From Bacteroidota bacterium (GTDB taxonomy: Bacteria; Bacteroidota; Bacteroidia; B-17B0; B-17BO): a stretch of 5,437 nt of DNA. Location of the stretch: positions 1-5,437 of the forward strand of contig CANHPI010000209.1 of the NCBI GenBank assembly GCA_947462425.1, in the 5' to 3' direction. Made by a program: the position numbers and the translations under genes. How positions within the stretch are numbered: position 1 is the first letter of the stretch; every line of letters starts with the position of its first letter. The notes beneath the pieces were generated by a model. It ran no database searches and had not been told where the DNA came from. It worked only from the letters and a program-made list of their open reading frames with translations. Positions 1 through 5,285 of this stretch are shown piece by piece.

Positions 1-83
1 GTATATTCTGTCTCATTTACTTTCTTTTTGCAAGAAAATAATAAAGTAATCAAAAAAATAAATATCAATTGTAGAGTTTTCAT
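1..83 (-). CDS. Predicted lipoprotein, N-terminal fragment cut by the window edge
   Basis: An ATG at 83-81 opens a frame of 27 complete codons that runs off the left edge. The product begins with a short Lys-containing n-region, then a hydrophobic stretch at residues 6-16 (LIFIFLITLLF), then a lipobox L-F-S-C with Cys18 as the predicted lipidated residue. Lys19-21 follow, then an Asn/Glu/Thr-rich stretch. This is a signal peptidase II type signal, very common in Bacteroidota lipoproteins. The three lysines after the cysteine do not resemble the acidic surface-export signal described for some flavobacterial lipoproteins, but too little is visible to infer location. Only 9 bases separate this start from the stop of the T9SS hydrolase gene upstream, so the two are probably cotranscribed. 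No Shine-Dalgarno sequence precedes it. The function cannot be read from this fragment. Confidence 0.8.
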   Translation of the reverse strand, partial: MKTLQLIFIFLITLLFSCKKKVNETEY

Positions 84-92
84 AATATCAGT

Positions 93-3080
93 TTAATTAA
101 TTATTAATTTTTGAGTTATCATTTTATTCGTTATTTGTAAAGTTACAAAATAAATTCCACCAGAAATTTTTAATTCAGAACCTGTTACATTTAATTGAGT
201 AGTGCCACCATTGATTAATTTAGTATAGACTACTTCACCCAAAACATTTGTAATTTTTAACACAGCATTTACTTCGGAAACAATTTCAATATTTAATGAA
301 TTATCCCTATTACTTGGGTTGGGGTAAATTAATAAACTATTGTTATCTAAATAGTGAGCTGTTAAATTTTGTTGGGTTGGGTTTGCATTTCGCATTCCAC
401 TGAGACAACAAATATCTAATCTATAATCTGTTAGATTATACTCACTAGTAGAAAGATGGCCTGGCGAAAAGCTTCCTAACGAAGCATTGTAATTAAAATG
501 TGCAAAGCCTGGAGTAAATACAGCCATGGGTTTATTTTTTGTATAAATTCCTCTTCTCTGAGCTAATGGCACTTGACCCAAAAAGTTCATATACGGTGAT
601 TGCTCCACGTTTAAACTCAACTCGGGCGCAAAACGTGCGTTATAAGTTAAATCATAATTGTTTAGCCATAATTCGTCGTCGCCAATTTCTCTGTTTAAAA
701 ACTGCACTTGTTGCATTGCAGTACAAGCAGCTCCATTGTAGGTAATAGCTTTAGTGGAAATTGAACTAACCGAGCCATCATTTGTTAATAAATCATTGCG
801 TATATCAACGTGTCTTCTATTATTGTAAAATCTAGGTTCTGAAATCTGATATTCAACCCCCGCTTCAGGGCAACCATCATAAATTGCAGTAATTGCTGTA
901 AAAGGCGTTTTATAAGGTATTGCAAAACCATCTGCTTCAATGTTATAACTTAGGTCGGAGGTGTTATAATCTAAGGCAGAGCTTATGGGCACAAAATTCC
1001 AATGTAAACCTTGCGAGCTAATATGGGCATCGTTACCAAACCAACCACTACTACCAAATTGCCCATGCACTGTGTAACTACCGCCACCATTATTAACAAT
1101 AGACGTATGGTGTTTAAATAGTTTGCCAGAAAGGCTCTGCATACCATCCGCTAAATTTTTACTGGTTTCGCCAAGTTTAAGGCCATTCATTAAACCTCCC
1201 GCCATCACGCAAATACCGTTACTTGTAATTCTTCTTGTATTGCTTTGTATGATACTACCATAACCTATGGTTACTTTTATACCCCACCATTTTAGCCTTA
1301 CCTGAACTCCAAATGTACCAGCATTGATATGATATACTTTTGCAGTGCCATTAGGATTTGTTTTTAATTGTAAGTCAGCTTGAATGATTGGGATTTTTAA
1401 TCCCAAAACATTAATATACACACTACTATTAAAACTTAATAAATCATCATTTGCTGCACGTGCACTTCCATCATAATCATTGGTTTGATTTGCGCCAGAC
1501 ATACTACCATCACTCATTGCCATTGTTTTACATAGTTTAGGATAATTTCCTAAGGCTGCTAAATCATTCATAAACGCTGTCTTAAAAGGGCTAGGATAAA
1601 TAGCTTGCGGTAATGATGTTGGCAGGCACATGTTGACGTGGTAATACAACATTTGTTTAGCAGCCATTCCATCGAGACCGAGGTTTTCGGCAGTAAGTAT
1701 GCCCTTTTGAGCGACTTGTAAAAATGGGCCTAATAAGCCTGTGATTTCTTGGTATAAAAATTGAATAGACATAGGAATATTAGCTCCTCTGTGTGGTGTA
1801 TCATTAGTTATTAGTAATCGTGTATTGTGTTTTTTCTCTTTAAAACACTCACTTTCTAAAACATTTTTTTCCATGTCTAATAAAGCGTAACGAGCAACTA
1901 AGCCTCCCATACTTTCACCAATAATAACATAGGGTTGTTCGCTTGGATGATTACATTTTAACCATCTTATAAATCCTTCTACATTTTGTGCATTTTGTTT
2001 GATATCAATTCTACTATTTTTCCAACTTACCACGTAAATATCATTTCCAAAACGACGCAAATCATCGAGACCAGATTTCAAAATTTGTTCATTATAAATT
2101 TCAGCTACCCCTCTGTCCATTGAAGGTATAACATCTAATGCATCAAAACCTTCTAAATAAATTAATACTTTTTTATCTGCTGGATTTGAAATTGCGCTAC
2201 AACTATTGTAAACACCAATGTTTAAATTATACATCGATAAATATGAATTTGGCTCAGGGAAGGATACTGAACCAGTCTTCATTTGGGCAGAGCCATATTT
2301 ATGTATTTGATCAGGAGTAAATAAATCCCAATTAATAACCGCGTTGCCTGTACCTCCTGAATAATTAGCAGTGTAATAATTTATTGAATTTGTTGGCATG
2401 ACATGCCAACCAGTTCCATCGCCAAAATCAATTTTAAAAGTTGCAGAACCAGTATATAAGTTTACATTATTGACATCAGCAAAAATAAAAGCTGGATCGA
2501 TGCGGTAAACAACCATAGCATTACTTGTACTTCCCATTAAAGGAGATAATAGACACGTATTATAGGTATCGTAAGGATAACCTGGGCGTGAGGATAAATC
2601 TGTTAATATATCATTTACAGTGTCGAAATTAAAATATAAATTAGTACTTAATGCAACAGGTTTGATGCGATAGTAATTATAATCCATAATACCAATTTGC
2701 ACTGTGTCTGGTCCAAAATTATTTGCGTATTTAAATGTGGTATCTGCATTTGTTACATTAATGGTGTCATAAGCCATTGCCTTCATATCCTTTTGCATAG
2801 CATAAAATATATCACTATCTGTGGTGTCAGCGTGTTGCGCTGTATAAAAAATAGAATCAATAGAGTGGCTAGCCATTGTATAATTGTAATTTGGAAAACC
2901 AATTGGCTTGGCTAAGCCAGAAAAATAACTTCGCAGGTGTAAGTTAATTTGGTTAGCGCCATAATACACTTGTGCTGTTGATTTAAATGATGTTAAACAA
3001 AAGAATAGACACAAAAATGCGTAAATAAAAGTACGTAGCGTGTTAGGACTTTTTTTGAAGTTAATTGATTTTTGTTTCAT
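93..3080 (-). CDS. Secreted alpha/beta-hydrolase (lipase/esterase-like) with C-terminal T9SS type A sorting domain
   Basis: This 995-residue protein is probably secreted or cell-surface attached and hydrolyses an ester or lipid substrate I cannot name. The start gives a signal peptide: basic residues 2-16, hydrophobic core about 17-32, and a likely cut in STA-QVYY near residue 36. Residues 40-300 look like beta-rich ectodomain, including a PKD-like IDFGDGTGW at 217-225. The hydrolase core begins at the strand KVLIYLEGF (304-312). It has the nucleophile elbow G-E-S-M-G-G at 388-393, with Ser390 as the expected nucleophile, and a lipase-like strand-loop LLITNDTPHRG (422-432), resembling the TPHRG segment of PGAP1/DUF676-type lipases. 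I cannot assign the catalytic Asp and His; Asp524 and His693 or His757 are only candidates. Residues 915-995 match the Por_Secre_tail type of T9SS signal: YPNPS at 919-923, NVLGEVV at 945-951, GGIYFV at 974-979, and a basic-hydrophobic end KLIIN. T9SS cargo crosses the outer membrane and the tail is usually removed. The gene is intact and followed closely by a lipoprotein gene. Confidence 0.88.
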   Translation of the reverse strand: MKQKSINFKKSPNTLRTFIYAFLCLFFCLTSFKSTAQVYYGANQINLHLRSYFSGLAKPIGFPNYNYTMASHSIDSIFYTAQHADTTDSDIFYAMQKDMKAMAYDTINVTNADTTFKYANNFGPDTVQIGIMDYNYYRIKPVALSTNLYFNFDTVNDILTDLSSRPGYPYDTYNTCLLSPLMGSTSNAMVVYRIDPAFIFADVNNVNLYTGSATFKIDFGDGTGWHVMPTNSINYYTANYSGGTGNAVINWDLFTPDQIHKYGSAQMKTGSVSFPEPNSYLSMYNLNIGVYNSCSAISNPADKKVLIYLEGFDALDVIPSMDRGVAEIYNEQILKSGLDDLRRFGNDIYVVSWKNSRIDIKQNAQNVEGFIRWLKCNHPSEQPYVIIGESMGGLVARYALLDMEKNVLESECFKEKKHNTRLLITNDTPHRGANIPMSIQFLYQEITGLLGPFLQVAQKGILTAENLGLDGMAAKQMLYYHVNMCLPTSLPQAIYPSPFKTAFMNDLAALGNYPKLCKTMAMSDGSMSGANQTNDYDGSARAANDDLLSFNSSVYINVLGLKIPIIQADLQLKTNPNGTAKVYHINAGTFGVQVRLKWWGIKVTIGYGSIIQSNTRRITSNGICVMAGGLMNGLKLGETSKNLADGMQSLSGKLFKHHTSIVNNGGGSYTVHGQFGSSGWFGNDAHISSQGLHWNFVPISSALDYNTSDLSYNIEADGFAIPYKTPFTAITAIYDGCPEAGVEYQISEPRFYNNRRHVDIRNDLLTNDGSVSSISTKAITYNGAACTAMQQVQFLNREIGDDELWLNNYDLTYNARFAPELSLNVEQSPYMNFLGQVPLAQRRGIYTKNKPMAVFTPGFAHFNYNASLGSFSPGHLSTSEYNLTDYRLDICCLSGMRNANPTQQNLTAHYLDNNSLLIYPNPSNRDNSLNIEIVSEVNAVLKITNVLGEVVYTKLINGGTTQLNVTGSELKISGGIYFVTLQITNKMITQKLIIN
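1388..1406. repeat. Perfect 8-bp inverted repeat inside the hydrolase gene
   Basis: TTGGGATTTTTAATCCCAA has 8-base arms (1388-1395 and 1399-1406) around a 3-base TTT centre. It lies in codons for the hydrolase residues VLGLKIPII (about 558-566). In the mRNA it would form a compact hairpin with three G-C pairs and an AAA loop. Codon choice alone may explain it. There is no following U-run on the coding strand, so it is not a convincing terminator. Confidence 0.6.
2392..2410. repeat. 19-bp near-perfect palindrome inside the hydrolase gene
   Basis: GTTGGCATGACATGCCAAC consists of two perfect 9-base arms around a single central base. It encodes the residues W-H-V-M-P-T (225-230), just after the PKD-like IDFGDGTG motif. 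It is the strongest short palindrome I found in the coding part of the window. It could be a protein-binding site or chance from codon use, and nothing nearby assigns it a role. Confidence 0.6.
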
Positions 3081-3106
3081 TTTTATAGTTGTAAAAGATT
3101 CTTTAA

Positions 3107-3123
3107 GTCAATTTCAATTTGAC
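3107..3123. promoter_or_regulatory. Inverted repeat GTCAA-N7-TTGAC just upstream of the hydrolase start
   Basis: Perfect 5-base arms (3107-3111 and 3119-3123) flank a 7-base centre, 27 to 43 bases before the hydrolase ATG. The size and position suit a dimeric regulator or a small leader hairpin. On the minus strand it also supplies TTG triplets that could serve as -33 elements, but no good -7 box follows at the expected distance. In such AT-rich DNA a 5-base arm may be chance, so this is tentative. Confidence 0.3.
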
Positions 3124-3139
3124 ATTAAAATTTTAAATA

Positions 3140-3163
3140 ATTTCGCCGAAGATATTGCGAAAT
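3140..3163. repeat. Stem-loop, 7-bp arms ATTTCGC/GCGAAAT
   Basis: ATTTCGC at 3140-3146 is the exact reverse complement of GCGAAAT at 3157-3163, leaving a 10-base loop. The loop side holds an alternative small inverted repeat, TTCG-C-CGAA at 3142-3150, which would compete with the larger stem. It is the hairpin nearest the hydrolase start (60 bases away) and the first of a group of four. It is not followed by a T-run on the minus strand. Confidence 0.55.
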
Positions 3164-3176
3164 AGTTTTACTAAAT

Positions 3177-3191
3177 ACACACGAAGTGTGT
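3177..3191. repeat. Stem-loop ACACAC-GAA-GTGTGT
   Basis: Perfect 6-base arms close a 3-base loop. On the minus strand, the direction of the neighbouring genes, it reads ACACAC-TTC-GTGTGT. The flanks (TAA before, TTA after) can add pairs beyond a small mismatch. The tight loop and alternating purine-pyrimidine stem stand out from the AT-rich surroundings. It lies between two other stem-loops, 95 bases before the hydrolase start. Confidence 0.6.
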
Positions 3192-3203
3192 TTATAGCCA
3201 ACC

Positions 3204-3245
3204 AACGGATGTTTTTAAGATATGAACGCATATGTTAAATCCGTT
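3204..3245. repeat. Extended imperfect stem-loop with 16 possible pairs
   Basis: Outer arms AACGGAT (3204-3210) and ATCCGTT (3239-3245) pair over 7 bases. A 4-base bulge (3211-3214) follows on one side, then TTAA (3215-3218) pairs with TTAA (3235-3238). After a single G/G mismatch, ATATG (3220-3224) pairs with CATAT (3229-3233) around an AACG tetraloop. One nested structure thus accounts for almost all 42 bases, which argues for selection on folding as RNA or single-stranded DNA. The right arm is also part of the first copy of the direct repeat next to it. Confidence 0.6.
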
Positions 3246-3274
3246 ATAAAACATTAATATATCCGTTATAAAAC
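3239..3274. promoter_or_regulatory. Two 14-bp direct repeats, ATCCGTTATAAAAC, 22 bp apart
   Basis: ATCCGTTATAAAAC occurs exactly at 3239-3252 and again at 3261-3274, with an 8-base AT spacer. The 22-bp period is close to two helical turns, as expected for two proteins bound to the same DNA face. The repeats sit 159 to 194 bases before the hydrolase ATG, a plausible place for an activator or repressor site. They could also be a duplicated part of a structured element, since the first copy overlaps the arm of the large stem-loop. No regulator gene is in the window. Confidence 0.5.
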
Positions 3275-3282
3275 GGAAACCG
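3263..3282. repeat. Inverted repeat CCGTT-ATAA-AACGG with an alternative CGG-AAA-CCG
   Basis: CCGTT (3263-3267) and AACGG (3272-3276) form a 5-bp stem with a 4-base loop inside the second direct-repeat copy. The first copy lacks this because its AACGG arm is absent. Bases CGG (3274-3276) can alternatively pair with CCG (3280-3282), so the two small stems exclude each other. Confidence 0.45.
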
Positions 3283-3417
3283 AAATATAGAATTTGCTAA
3301 AACAATTGAAAATTATATATGTCAAAATCGCTTTATAATTTAGTACATAAAGAGATTTTATATGACTAATTAAGGTTGAAAACATTAATGTCTTTTAGTT
3401 TATTAATCTAGGTCATC

Positions 3418-3437
3418 AATTTTATTTTTATAAAATT
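3418..3437. repeat. AT-only perfect stem-loop with 8-bp arms
   Basis: AATTTTAT (3418-3425) and ATAAAATT (3430-3437) pair perfectly around a TTTT loop. Because every base is A or T, both its stability and its significance are low. On the minus strand it could act weakly in ending the upstream barrel transcript, but it has no G-C pairs and is about 300 bases past that stop codon. Confidence 0.3.
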
Positions 3438-3468
3438 AAAAACTGGCAAGAACTTTAAATAAACAATA

Positions 3469-3490
3469 TTTATTATCGAAGATAAATAAA
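3469..3490. repeat. AT-rich stem-loop with GAA loop
   Basis: TTTATTATC (3469-3477) pairs with the segment 3481-3490 over 9 bases with a one-base bulge, closing on a C-GAA-G loop. The same C-GAA-G loop closes the hairpin at 3177-3191. The stem is almost all A-T, so chance is a serious alternative. Confidence 0.3.
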
Positions 3491-3741
3491 AGATTGAATT
3501 ATATTTTTTTTCATTTTAATGAATCCATTAATTCGACTTTTTTTCTGAGAGTATTTATGAACTTAAAGATATGTTAGATCTAAATAAACTTTTTTATTTT
3601 GTATGTCTTGGCTGTATTTTTTATAAATAAAGTTTAATATAAATATTGCACTATCATTTAAAAAGAGATATTTAATTAATTATGGATGTTCGAATTTATG
3701 AATTCTAAAACAAGGTAGGACTGTAGTGCGCAATGCAAACA

Positions 3742-4371
3742 TTAAATTTTTATACCTAAATAAGCGCAAATCCCTAAATCGTTTTCATAATATTTGGCAT
3801 TTAAGAAGCGAATAAATATGCTTGTTCCAATAATTAAGCCCTTAGCTTTCTTAGGGTGATACAATAAATGTTGTTCTATATGTGCGCCGTAAATTGTTTT
3901 TTGTTCTTTTTCTTCATGTATGGTATAGGATGTAATTTGAGAATAAAGCGGATAATTGGTATAAGTTACGTTGGCTGTAGTTATTATATACAAGGTTTCT
4001 TGCTTACCCATTAACATGGATAACTCAGATACAAAAAATAAACCTTCTGTTATTTTGTAACTAACATTTGCCCCACCAGTTACAAACCAGATATTAGTAT
4101 TAGCATTTTTTGGCATGAATAAATTATCGGTTAAACCTATTTTTTCATATGCTAAGCTAAAACCTAATGCAAAATTTGAATTACTTCTTAAAGTAGAACC
4201 GCCAATATATTTAACACCAATAGCCTTTGTATTAAATGCTAAATGACCATTTAATAAAATACAACTATTGTAATTTTTAATAGAATCGCCGCCTACAACA
4301 TTAGCTTTTGCAAAGCTTACAAATGTTAAGCATTCTAATAGGATTAGTAATTTAATTTTGATATACTTCAT
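3742..4371 (-). CDS. Predicted secreted outer-membrane beta-barrel protein, function unknown
   Basis: The frame is open to an ATG at 4446, but I place the start at the ATG at 4371-4369. From there the product is 209 residues and begins with a clean signal peptide: MKYIKIK, hydrophobic core about 8-20, and cleavage site AKA-N near residue 23. The longer start would put 25 mostly basic residues in front of that signal. The chosen ATG is preceded by an A-rich leader, as usual in Bacteroidota. The mature part alternates short strands of alternating polar and hydrophobic residues with Gly/Asn turns. Examples are AFNTKAIGVKYIGG (45-58), FALGFSLAYEKIG (67-79), IWFVTGGANVSYKI (94-107), YGAHIEQHLLY (161-171), KGLIIGTSIFIRF (177-189) and a terminal CAYLGIKI. 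This suggests a small outer-membrane barrel, perhaps of eight strands, but I recognise no named family. A candidate promoter lies upstream. It is intact. Confidence 0.72.
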   Translation of the reverse strand: MKYIKIKLLILLECLTFVSFAKANVVGGDSIKNYNSCILLNGHLAFNTKAIGVKYIGGSTLRSNSNFALGFSLAYEKIGLTDNLFMPKNANTNIWFVTGGANVSYKITEGLFFVSELSMLMGKQETLYIITTANVTYTNYPLYSQITSYTIHEEKEQKTIYGAHIEQHLLYHPKKAKGLIIGTSIFIRFLNAKYYENDLGICAYLGIKI

Positions 4372-4459
4372 TAATTCTTTTTTAATGTTTTTTACATTTG
4401 TTTTCTTTCTTGTTATTCTATAAATTTTAATTAATACACCAAACATTAATTTAGTATTT

Positions 4460-4491
4460 CAAAAGGTATTTATTTTAGTAAATTTTCTCAA
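4460..4491 (-). promoter_or_regulatory. Candidate Bacteroidota-type promoter for the beta-barrel gene
   Basis: On the minus strand TTG (4491-4489) is followed after 20 bases by TACCTTTTG (4468-4460). This resembles the Bacteroidota vegetative consensus TTG-N17-23-TAnnTTTG, with one extra T before the final G. Transcription would start roughly at 4451-4456, giving a leader of about 80 bases to the ATG at 4371. It would leave almost no leader for the ATG at 4446, which supports the shorter gene. Such boxes arise easily in AT-rich DNA. Confidence 0.4.
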
Positions 4492-4562
4492 TAATAACTT
4501 AAAAAACGAGACTTATTGCTAATAAATTTTTGCTCACTTTTTGTTTGGAATTTCACAACCAT

Positions 4563-5285
4563 TTATTTTTTCCTTTTCCATTCTAAATATTCTTTTTTAT
4601 TTTTCCAAAACCATTTTTTATTAAATAACCAGCTATTATATGGGTTTATCAAAGTTTTTTTTAAGGGAAAATAAGAAGTATTTAAAAGTTTTATAGAATC
4701 AAAATTAGGATTTAAATTAGCATTATTTATTTTATCATTTGTTAAATCTTTAATATAAATTAAACACAAATCTTCTTTACCATTTATTTTAAACCACTTT
4801 TCTTCAGCATCAAAACCAGCATTTACTGAACCTCTGTAAATTGTTTTCACCTTGATTGTATCATTTAATATTTTATATTCACCCCATTTATATTCAAGAA
4901 AATCATTATTATACTCATTGTCATTAATATTATTTTTTGTGACAAATCCGGAGATAATGGATTCGCAACAAAAGCCATTTTCTAAGAATAAAATATTAAT
5001 GCAATTTATATTATTATCAAATGTTACTGTTTTCTTTTCAATTTTACCATCATTAGAATATGAAAGGACTGTATCTATCCTTATAGGTCTGAAAAACTCT
5101 ATAGTATATTGATAATAGCCATTATTTATGTTAATTAAATTATCATTTAAATTATAGTTTGATGCTGTGTGATTATGAAATTTTTTTCTTATGTAATGCG
5201 GGATTATAGCATTAGTACAACTCTCAAATGCACAAATTAATAAACTTAAAAGCAAAGGTTTATAAGAAATTGATTTATTTACCAT
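4563..5285 (-). CDS. Predicted lipoprotein of unknown function, Trp-rich C-terminus
   Basis: The 240-residue product starts with a Lys-containing n-region and a hydrophobic stretch at 11-20 (LLLSLLICAF). A lipobox-like F-E-S-C follows with Cys23 as the likely lipidated residue; Cys18 is a poorer alternative. It is therefore probably anchored in the envelope. The mature part is Asn/Ile/Lys-rich, with segments that read as beta-strands such as YYQYTIEFFRPIRIDTV (57-73). It has a vicinal Cys pair (Cys106-Cys107, in GFCCES) and a strand series EYKWGEYKILNDTIKVKTIYR (131-151) leading to EEKWFKING (161-169). The end is marked by W219, W225, W227 and W236 among many lysines. I know this general pattern from small Bacteroidota lipoproteins but cannot name a function. 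Its ATG lies inside the end of an upstream open frame with an 11-base overlap, pointing to translational coupling. It is much more AT-rich than the hydrolase gene. Confidence 0.75.
   Translation of the reverse strand: MVNKSISYKPLLLSLLICAFESCTNAIIPHYIRKKFHNHTASNYNLNDNLININNGYYQYTIEFFRPIRIDTVLSYSNDGKIEKKTVTFDNNINCINILFLENGFCCESIISGFVTKNNINDNEYNNDFLEYKWGEYKILNDTIKVKTIYRGSVNAGFDAEEKWFKINGKEDLCLIYIKDLTNDKINNANLNPNFDSIKLLNTSYFPLKKTLINPYNSWLFNKKWFWKNKKEYLEWKRKK

Larger units (their letters stand above)
3081..3741. other. Long gene-free intergenic region, structured on its left side
   Basis: These 661 bases separate the beta-barrel gene from the start of the hydrolase gene. All six frames are broken by frequent stops and the longest ATG-started frames I found here are under 20 codons, so I support no gene. 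From about 3283 to 3741 the sequence is very AT-rich, with AT-only stem-loops and no recognisable RNA or mobile element. From 3140 to 3282 it contains several GC-bearing stem-loops and a direct repeat, listed separately. Any promoter for the hydrolase gene should be here, but I found no clean TAnnTTTG match on the minus strand. I also saw no GC-rich hairpin plus T-run that would terminate the upstream barrel transcript. Confidence 0.7.

Noticed and set aside
539..745. Plus-strand open frame of 68 codons
   Set aside because: It lies wholly inside the well-supported hydrolase gene on the other strand and shows no signal, motif or leader. It is an antisense shadow.
2138..2320. Plus-strand open frame of 60 codons
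   Set aside because: Antisense to the hydrolase gene, with no protein features; a shadow frame.
2697..2915. Plus-strand open frame of 72 codons, rich in Cys, Ile and His
   Set aside because: Antisense to the N-terminal part of the hydrolase gene. Its composition reflects the complement of that gene's codons.
3081..3106. Hydrolase promoter immediately upstream of its ATG
   Set aside because: The symmetric AAAGATTCTTT (3094-3104) and the nearby TTG triplets drew attention, but no TAnnTTTG-like box follows at proper spacing.
3197..3282. Integron attC-like or IS-end site
   Set aside because: The nested inverted repeats suggested a folded recombination site, but I could not find the paired core motifs (RYYYAAC and GTTRRRY) in the right places, nor an integrase, transposase or target duplication.
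3319..3369. Plus-strand mini-frame MSKSLYNLVHKEILYD
   Set aside because: The start looks protein-like, but it is only 16 codons, has no leader, and no related frame continues after the stop. It cannot be distinguished from chance or a gene remnant.
3473..3514. Minus-strand mini-frame MKKNIIQSFIYLR
   Set aside because: It resembles the start of a signal peptide but stops after 13 codons in A/T-rich DNA.
3690..3741. Intrinsic terminator after the beta-barrel gene
   Set aside because: There are short GC-containing self-complementary bits around 3726-3735 but no real stem followed by a T-run on the minus strand.
4852..5112. Plus-strand open frame of 86 codons with hydrophobic stretches
   Set aside because: Antisense to the lipoprotein gene, which has a lipobox and operon-style overlap. 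The hydrophobicity comes from complementing AT-rich codons.
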